10,054 bases of DNA from Desulfobacula sp. GTDB taxonomy: Bacteria > Desulfobacterota > Desulfobacteria > Desulfobacterales > Desulfobacteraceae. Of the stretch, positions 5,787 to 10,054 are shown piece after piece (the stretch's first letter is position 1; the number at the start of each line of letters is the position of its first letter). Position numbers and translations under genes: made by a program. The stretch is from positions 1-10,054 of the forward strand of contig JAABTB010000051.1 in the NCBI GenBank assembly GCA_011390085.1, given 5' to 3'. The notes under the pieces were generated by a model that saw only the letters and a program-made list of their open reading frames with translations, searched no databases and had not been told where the DNA came from.

Positions 5787-7997
5787 ATGCAAAAAACATC
5801 CAGCTTGAAATCCACCATCAAAGATCAATCCGGAGCAGGAAAAACCAAAATCGGTGAGATCCTTTCCAAAGAGGGCCAGATTACAAGCATGCAATTGGAT
5901 GAAGCCTTGGCAATCCAAAAGAAGACCAATGAAAGACTCAGTGGAATTCTTCTCAGCAGAGGCTATATTGATCCGGATACCATCGTCAATGTGCTGGGCC
6001 GTCTTTATAATTATCAGGTCATTAGACGTTCGGATATCAAACCTGATCCCAAATTGTTAAAACTTTTTCCCTATGAAACGGTCAAACCCGCCATGGCTTT
6101 CCCCCTTGAATTGAATGGGACGGAATTGACCATTACCATGGTCGAGCCCACCGATACAAGCATCGTAGAGGAACTTCAAAAGAAAACCGGAAAGACGGTT
6201 AAGGTTTTTGTATCAACAGAACATGATTTGATTCAGGCGTTTCGTGATTTTTATAAAATCAGTGACGATGAGTATAAAAGTTTTCTTCGGTTTGAGGAAG
6301 ACGCTGATAGTAATGAACCCGTCACTTCAGTGGAGGATTTCGGTAGCCTGGTGTCTGAGGCGGCCGAAGAGCTTGAGGTCGGTGCGACAGACGCAGATAT
6401 GGGCCGTGACGAGTTCATGGCTTCCGATGCCCCGATTATCAAGCTTGTGAACGGTATCTTGACCAAAGCCATTAATGACGGGGTCAGTGATATTCATATA
6501 GAACCCTTTGAAAAAACTTTCCAGGTCAGGTACAGGCTTGACGGCAGCATGTATAAGGCCATGAATCTACCCCTCAGCATAAAAAATGCGGTCATTTCCC
6601 GTATCAAAATCCTGGCCCAGCTCGATATTGCCGAAAGAAGAGTTCCCCAGGACGGCAGAATAAAACTCAGATTAGGGAAGAAAAAATCCATTGATTTCAG
6701 GGTATCCACCCTGCCGACACTATTTGGCGAGAGCATTGTCATGCGTATCCTGGATCAAAGCGCCCTGAGCATTGATCTGACCAAGCTGGGATTTGAACCT
6801 GCCACCTTTGAAAGTCTGAAACGGTGTATTTCCAGACCCTATGGGCTGATTCTGGTGACCGGCCCCACAGGCAGCGGAAAAACCACCACGCTTTATTCCA
6901 TATTGAACCGTTTAAATAAAGATGACATCAAGATATTGACGGCTGAAGACCCGGTGGAATTCAATTTTAAAGGCATTAACCAGGTGCCTGTGAAACAGGA
7001 AATCGGCATGACCTTTGCGGCGGCATTGAAGGCTTTCCTTCGGCAGGACCCGGATATTATCATGGTGGGTGAAATCCGGGATTTTGAAACCGCTGAAATC
7101 GCCATAAAAGCCGCCATGACCGGTCATTTGGTGTTCGCCACCCTTCATACCAATGATTGTCCGTCAACCATCGGGCGTTTGATTGACATCGGCATTCCGG
7201 CGTATATGCTGGCCTCTGCCGTGACCCTGGTCTTGTCCCAACGCCTTGCCCGAAGGCTTTGTCCCGAGTGCAAACAGATCGTAACCGGATATAATCCCAA
7301 GGATCTTGAATTCCAGGGGTTTTCCAAGGATGAAATCCAGGATCTCAAGATATATGGCCCCAAGGGATGCAGCCATTGCAACGGAACCGGACATAAGGGC
7401 CGGGTCGGACTTTATGAATTAATGGAAGTCACCGATGATGTGGCCAAGGCCATCAGCGCCCAGGTATCGGAAGACCAGCTCAGAAAGGTGGCCGTCCAGG
7501 AAGGGATGATAACACTGAGAGAAGCAGGGCTCAGAAAAATCCGGGCCGGAGAAACCTCCTATGAAGAGGTCTTGAAAAAAACCGTTATTACCAAAGAATC
7601 ATTGCCGGCCTATCTGATCAACCCCGATGTTGAACGCTATGAGGATAAGGATGTGATTATCCGGGAAGGCAATACCGATATTGATTTTTTTACCCTTGTC
7701 CAGGGCGGGGTGTATGTTGTCAAAGGAGGTAAGAAAATTGCTGAAATCGTCCAACCCGGGGAATATTTCGGGGAGATGTCGGCCATTACAGGTGAACCCA
7801 GGTCTGCATCCATCATTTCCAAAGGCAGATCCATGGTCAAGCGGTTCCCTGGAAATAAACTGGCCGAGGTGATTGAAAAATATCCGGATGTGGCCAAACA
7901 TTTATTCAGTGTTCTGGCGGCAAGACTCGACAGCACGGATAAACGCTTTGTAAATATGCTTAATCAATTTACCAAGGCACCGGCACCGAAGAATTGA
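5787..7997 (+). CDS. PilB/GspE-type ATPase with C-terminal cyclic-nucleotide-binding domain
   Basis: Cytoplasmic hexameric motor ATPase of the type IV pilus assembly / type II secretion class, 736 residues against roughly 560-570 for ordinary PilB. Residues about 20-160 are an MshEN/T2SSE-N domain (KIGEILSKEG-I...L..AL..Q, then RLSGILLSRG). In relatives this repeat binds c-di-GMP; the second repeat has Ser for the first Gly. Core motifs are Walker A GPTGSGKT (359-366), Asp box ILTAEDPVE (383-391), Walker B DPDIIMVGEIRD (421-432), His box (447-457) and zinc cysteines C492, C495, C528 and C531. The usual PilB end comes at about residue 600. A further domain (about 605-725) has the cNMP-binding pattern: IIREG, a beta-roll, then FGEMSAITGEPRSA (661-674) with G662, E663, R672 and S673, matching the phosphate-binding cassette of CRP. 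No pilus structural gene is nearby. ATPase identity is certain; ligand identity is inferred. Confidence 0.92.
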   Translation: MQKTSSLKSTIKDQSGAGKTKIGEILSKEGQITSMQLDEALAIQKKTNERLSGILLSRGYIDPDTIVNVLGRLYNYQVIRRSDIKPDPKLLKLFPYETVKPAMAFPLELNGTELTITMVEPTDTSIVEELQKKTGKTVKVFVSTEHDLIQAFRDFYKISDDEYKSFLRFEEDADSNEPVTSVEDFGSLVSEAAEELEVGATDADMGRDEFMASDAPIIKLVNGILTKAINDGVSDIHIEPFEKTFQVRYRLDGSMYKAMNLPLSIKNAVISRIKILAQLDIAERRVPQDGRIKLRLGKKKSIDFRVSTLPTLFGESIVMRILDQSALSIDLTKLGFEPATFESLKRCISRPYGLILVTGPTGSGKTTTLYSILNRLNKDDIKILTAEDPVEFNFKGINQVPVKQEIGMTFAAALKAFLRQDPDIIMVGEIRDFETAEIAIKAAMTGHLVFATLHTNDCPSTIGRLIDIGIPAYMLASAVTLVLSQRLARRLCPECKQIVTGYNPKDLEFQGFSKDEIQDLKIYGPKGCSHCNGTGHKGRVGLYELMEVTDDVAKAISAQVSEDQLRKVAVQEGMITLREAGLRKIRAGETSYEEVLKKTVITKESLPAYLINPDVERYEDKDVIIREGNTDIDFFTLVQGGVYVVKGGKKIAEIVQPGEYFGEMSAITGEPRSASIISKGRSMVKRFPGNKLAEVIEKYPDVAKHLFSVLAARLDSTDKRFVNMLNQFTKAPAPKN

Positions 7998-7998
7998 A

Positions 7999-8529
7999 TC
8001 ATTTCTTATAATACCGGTCTTTCTCGCTGTATATACAGCCGCAATATTGCTGCCTGTAAAGATTCAGGCGTTTAGATTCTTCAATACCGGATTTCCAACC
8101 CTCTCTGAAATCATAATAAAAAAATTGGATCTCGTATTTTACGGCAATGGCTTCCCCTGTTTCCCGGATCCGGTCATGGTTCTGGAATTTGCTGTATAAA
8201 AGCGTGGTTGAAAAAGCTTCAAAATTTCCTTTTTTAGCAACCAGGGCGGTTTGCAGCAGCCTGTCATGGTAACAGATCCTGCAACGGTCTGCTTCCCTGA
8301 AAGCAACGGATTGAATAAACTCTTCTATTTTATAATCCTGCTGATAAATAACCTTGAGATCAATGGTCGGGGCGTATTCTTTTAAAGTATCTTCCCTTTT
8401 CAAACATTCCTGAAAAGGATGAATATTATGCCGGTAGAAAAAACCCATGATATCCATATCCATCTGTCTTAAAATTTGAATAGGGTAGACGGAGCAGGGC
8501 GCACAACAGGTATGCAATAAAAGTTTCAA
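7999..8529 (-). CDS. queH: Epoxyqueuosine reductase QueH
   Basis: QueH (DUF208) performs the last step of queuosine synthesis, reducing epoxyqueuosine to queuosine in tRNA; it is the non-cobalamin alternative to QueG. All family cysteine motifs are present: HTCCAPC (6-12), RCRICY (82-87) and YCGCIYSE (162-169), which in QueH hold an iron-sulfur cluster and a second metal. FSTTLL (106-111) and YYDFREGW (138-145) are also typical. At 176 residues it is of normal length. The start is a TTG, the only option that keeps the N-terminal motif at its usual distance. It is backed by GGAG seven bases upstream and a 4-base TTGA overlap with the yggS stop. It is the last gene of the maf-yggS-queH unit and ends one base from the convergent PilB-like gene. 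Confidence 0.93.
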   Translation of the reverse strand: MKLLLHTCCAPCSVYPIQILRQMDMDIMGFFYRHNIHPFQECLKREDTLKEYAPTIDLKVIYQQDYKIEEFIQSVAFREADRCRICYHDRLLQTALVAKKGNFEAFSTTLLYSKFQNHDRIRETGEAIAVKYEIQFFYYDFREGWKSGIEESKRLNLYRQQYCGCIYSEKDRYYKK

Positions 8530-9218
8530 TTTCTTTCTCCAAATAGGGAGGTTCCGATTCTGACCATGGTGGCCCCTTCTTCAATGGCGACTCGGAAGTC
8601 ATTGCTCATTCCCATGGACAGATGATTCATGGACACATTCGGAAATGGATGGGCCAAAATATTGTCCCTGATTTCCAAAAGCCCTCTGAAATATGTTCTG
8701 GCCTGTTCAGGATCATCAAAATAGGGCGGCATGCACATTAATCCCTGTATGGCAATATTTTCAAATCCATGGATCTGTCTTACCAAGTCCATGGTCGTTT
8801 CAGCATCAGTCCCGGATTTGGTCTTTTCCTTGCTGATATTGACCTGAAGCAGTATTTTTTGAATTTTATGAATGGCCTTTGCCTGCTTGTCTATTTCTTT
8901 TGCAAGCTTAACGGAATCCACGGTATGGATATATTCAAAATATTTTACAGCAATGGCCGCCTTATTGGATTGAAGGTGTCCGATAAAATGCCAGCAGGCA
9001 TTTTCTTTCCCAATTCCATCAATTTTGATTATGGCCTCCTGGATATAATTTTCTCCAAAATGCACGGCGCCACAGCGGAGGGCTTCCATTACCGTTTCTG
9101 CATTTTTCTTCTTGGTCACGGCGATGAGAAGGATATCTTCAGGGTTCCGGCCACAGGATCTTGCGGTCTCCGCAATAAGTCCATTTATCGTTTCAAGGTT
9201 TTTCTTAATGGCCGGCAT
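8526..9218 (-). CDS. yggS: YggS/PLPBP-family pyridoxal phosphate homeostasis protein
   Basis: Cytoplasmic PLP-binding protein with a single TIM-barrel domain (alanine-racemase N-terminal-like) that buffers and delivers vitamin B6 cofactor; no enzyme activity is known for the family. It is 230 residues, the usual length. Visible motifs are IAVTK (Lys36, the Schiff-base lysine), FGENYIQE (54-61), WHFIGHLQSNK (76-86), QVNISKEKTKSG, GLMCMPP (159-165), LSMGMSNDF (200-208) and the phosphate-binding AIEEGATMVRIGTSLFG (211-227). The ATG lies 7 bases after the maf stop; the nearest AGGA is 12 bases upstream, rather far. Its TGA overlaps the queH TTG start, so translation is probably coupled. Confidence 0.95.
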   Translation of the reverse strand: MPAIKKNLETINGLIAETARSCGRNPEDILLIAVTKKKNAETVMEALRCGAVHFGENYIQEAIIKIDGIGKENACWHFIGHLQSNKAAIAVKYFEYIHTVDSVKLAKEIDKQAKAIHKIQKILLQVNISKEKTKSGTDAETTMDLVRQIHGFENIAIQGLMCMPPYFDDPEQARTYFRGLLEIRDNILAHPFPNVSMNHLSMGMSNDFRVAIEEGATMVRIGTSLFGERN

Positions 9219-9225
9219 GTCGGGT

Positions 9226-9822
9226 TTATATCCTCATTTCAATGATCTTTAATTCCATCAGGGCTTCAATGACTTCGCAGACAGGCAACCCCACAACATT
9301 TGAATAGGATCCGAAAATTTTTCTGACCAGGAACGCACCCAGGCCCTGGATGCCATAGCCGCCTGCCTTGTCAAAAGGTTCTTTTGTGCTCACATACCAT
9401 TTTATCTCCTGATCTGATAGAGGTTTAAACCAGACCCTGGTTTCTACGGCACTTTTTATGACGGTCTGTTTATGTTTATTCATGATACAGAATCCGGTGA
9501 ATACCTTATGTTCCCGGTTGCTCAACAGCCTGAGTATCTCTATGGCATGATGTTCTGATTCCGGTTTTCCCAGAATTTGATCCTGGAGAACCACAATGGT
9601 ATCCGCACCCAGAATCCAGGAATCAGGATAGGCCCCTGAAATTTTCTCCGCCTTCATAAAAGAGAGCGCTTCTACATATTCCGCCGGATTTTTTATGGAG
9701 ATGTCCTCTTCATCAATATCGGAAGGGACAATTTGAAGTTCGATCCCTGTCTGTTCAAGAAGTTCTCGTCTCCGGGGGGACTGGGATGCCAATAATAATT
9801 TTTCCAGATTAATCGGTTTCAT
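9226..9822 (-). CDS. maf: Maf-family nucleotide pyrophosphatase (YhdE type)
   Basis: House-cleaning enzyme that hydrolyses non-canonical or excess nucleoside triphosphates to monophosphate and pyrophosphate. LASQSPRRRELL near the N-terminus (11-22) is the Maf signature, followed by GADTIV (72-77), LGKP (84-87), DKAGGYGIQG (151-160) and GSYSNVVGLP (171-180). The last two are of the YhdE type, associated with dTTP/UTP hydrolysis, rather than the YceF type active on 7-methyl-GTP. At 198 residues it is of normal length. The ATG gives the standard short lead before the signature, but no Shine-Dalgarno is well placed upstream. The start codon lies inside a 10-base inverted repeat (9820-9829 with 9868-9877). 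It is the first gene of maf-yggS-queH. Confidence 0.95.
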   Translation of the reverse strand: MKPINLEKLLLASQSPRRRELLEQTGIELQIVPSDIDEEDISIKNPAEYVEALSFMKAEKISGAYPDSWILGADTIVVLQDQILGKPESEHHAIEILRLLSNREHKVFTGFCIMNKHKQTVIKSAVETRVWFKPLSDQEIKWYVSTKEPFDKAGGYGIQGLGAFLVRKIFGSYSNVVGLPVCEVIEALMELKIIEMRI

Positions 9823-9884
9823 AGGTTTTTATTATCAGAAATCCTTAAAGGAAACAATCCCGGGATTAAAACCTATGGGTTTTA
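9820..9884. repeat. Nested dyad sequences upstream of maf
   Basis: Three dyads are packed together. CATAGGTTTT (9820-9829) is a perfect inverted copy of AAAACCTATG (9868-9877) and includes the maf start codon. AATCCCGGGATT (9856-9867) is a perfect 12-base palindrome. TAAAACC (9867-9873) pairs with GGTTTTA (9878-9884) around a four-base loop. In the maf transcript the first dyad would fold the AUG into a stem. The region could be an operator or leader structure; function is not shown. Confidence 0.5.
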
Positions 9885-9911
9885 GACTTGCATATTTTAT
9901 AAAAATATTAT
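9882..9911 (+). promoter_or_regulatory. Candidate promoter of tRNA-Leu
   Basis: TATTAT (9906-9911, five of six matches to TATAAT) lies 18 bases before the tRNA 5' end, a suitable place for transcription to begin a few bases upstream of it. The -35 is poor: TTAGAC (9882-9887) at 18-base spacing is the best partner. Confidence 0.35.
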
Positions 9912-9928
9912 AGAAAACCATGGATTAT

Positions 9929-10016
9929 GCCTGGGTGGCGGAACTGGTAGACGCAAGGGACTTAAAATCCCTCGGTGATTATCACTGTACGAGTTCAATT
10001 CTCGTCCCAGGTACCA
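9929..10016 (+). tRNA. tRNA-Leu (anticodon UAA), CCA encoded
   Basis: The full cloverleaf can be drawn. The acceptor stem is GCCTGGG (9929-9935) with CCCAGGT (10006-10012; one terminal G-U pair), then discriminator A and genomic CCA (10014-10016). The D stem is GCG/CGC (9938-9940, 9952-9954) with GG in the loop. The anticodon stem is AGGGA/TCCCT around loop CTTAAAA, with TAA at 9963-9965. A long class-II variable arm (9973-9988, GGTGA/TCACT) is typical of Leu. The T stem is ACGAG/CTCGT with loop TTCAATT. It reads UUA (and possibly UUG) leucine codons. Confidence 0.97.
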
Positions 10017-10024
10017 ATAAAATC

Positions 10025-10054
10025 AAGGGTTTACTCACTTTGGGTCGAACCCTT
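10025..10054 (+). terminator. Possible hairpin after tRNA-Leu (cut by window edge)
   Basis: AAGGGTT (10025-10031) and AACCCTT (10048-10054) form a perfect seven-base inverted repeat around a 16-base loop, starting nine bases after the tRNA CCA. A following T run would make it a terminator, but the window ends here. It could also belong to an attachment site, as tRNA 3' ends are common integration targets. Confidence 0.3.

Noticed and set aside
7599..7936. Two ~100-codon minus-strand frames opposite the cNMP-binding domain
   Set aside because: They shadow a coding region with clear protein motifs on the plus strand and resemble nothing themselves.
8769..9245. 158-codon open frame on the plus strand opposite yggS
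   Set aside because: It is fully antisense to a well-conserved yggS with all motifs intact, and its translation shows no recognisable family.
1..10054. CRISPR array, insertion sequence or phage genes
   Set aside because: No regularly spaced repeats, transposase, integrase or structural phage genes are visible on either strand.

Overview
The window is a compact bacterial chromosomal segment, moderately AT-rich with AT-rich intergenic gaps. It carries twelve protein genes (one cut by the left edge) and one tRNA gene. The combination of a lone CheR, a PilB/GspE-type ATPase, an ABC-F protein, QueH, YggS and Maf fits a Gram-negative deltaproteobacterium (Desulfobacterota, possibly Desulfobacter/Desulfobacula-like). 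This placement is inferred from gene content and protein style, not from a marker gene. No transposase, integrase, CRISPR array or rRNA is visible.

Left region (1-1902). The end of a small GGQ release-factor-like gene runs rightward and overlaps, tail to tail, a leftward three-gene unit. In transcription order that unit is cheR, a gene for a protein made of two Cys-x(30)-CQLG repeats, and a DUF503/YlxP-family gene. The CheR stands apart from any other chemotaxis gene in view.

Middle region (1934-3544). Three rightward genes have no recognised function: a three-segment membrane protein with a TTG start, an exported protein whose C-terminal half is a response-regulator receiver fold lacking its phospho-acceptor Asp, and an overlapping small secreted protein. 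The last two overlap by 8 bases and share a PFNG motif, so they may work as an envelope pair.

Right-centre (3714-7997). An ABC-F translation ATPase, a two-segment mini membrane protein and a PilB/GspE-type secretion ATPase are packed into a likely operon. The ATPase has an N-terminal MshEN domain (a known c-di-GMP-binding fold in relatives) and an unusual extra C-terminal cyclic-nucleotide-binding domain with an intact phosphate-binding cassette. This is the most interesting single gene in the window.

Right end (7999-10054). A leftward operon, maf-yggS-queH, encodes house-cleaning nucleotide pyrophosphatase, PLP homeostasis and queuosine tRNA modification functions, with tight or overlapping junctions. 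Its upstream region has several nested dyad sequences. It faces a divergent tRNA-Leu(UAA) gene with encoded CCA, followed by a sequence that could be a terminator or an integration site but is cut by the window edge.
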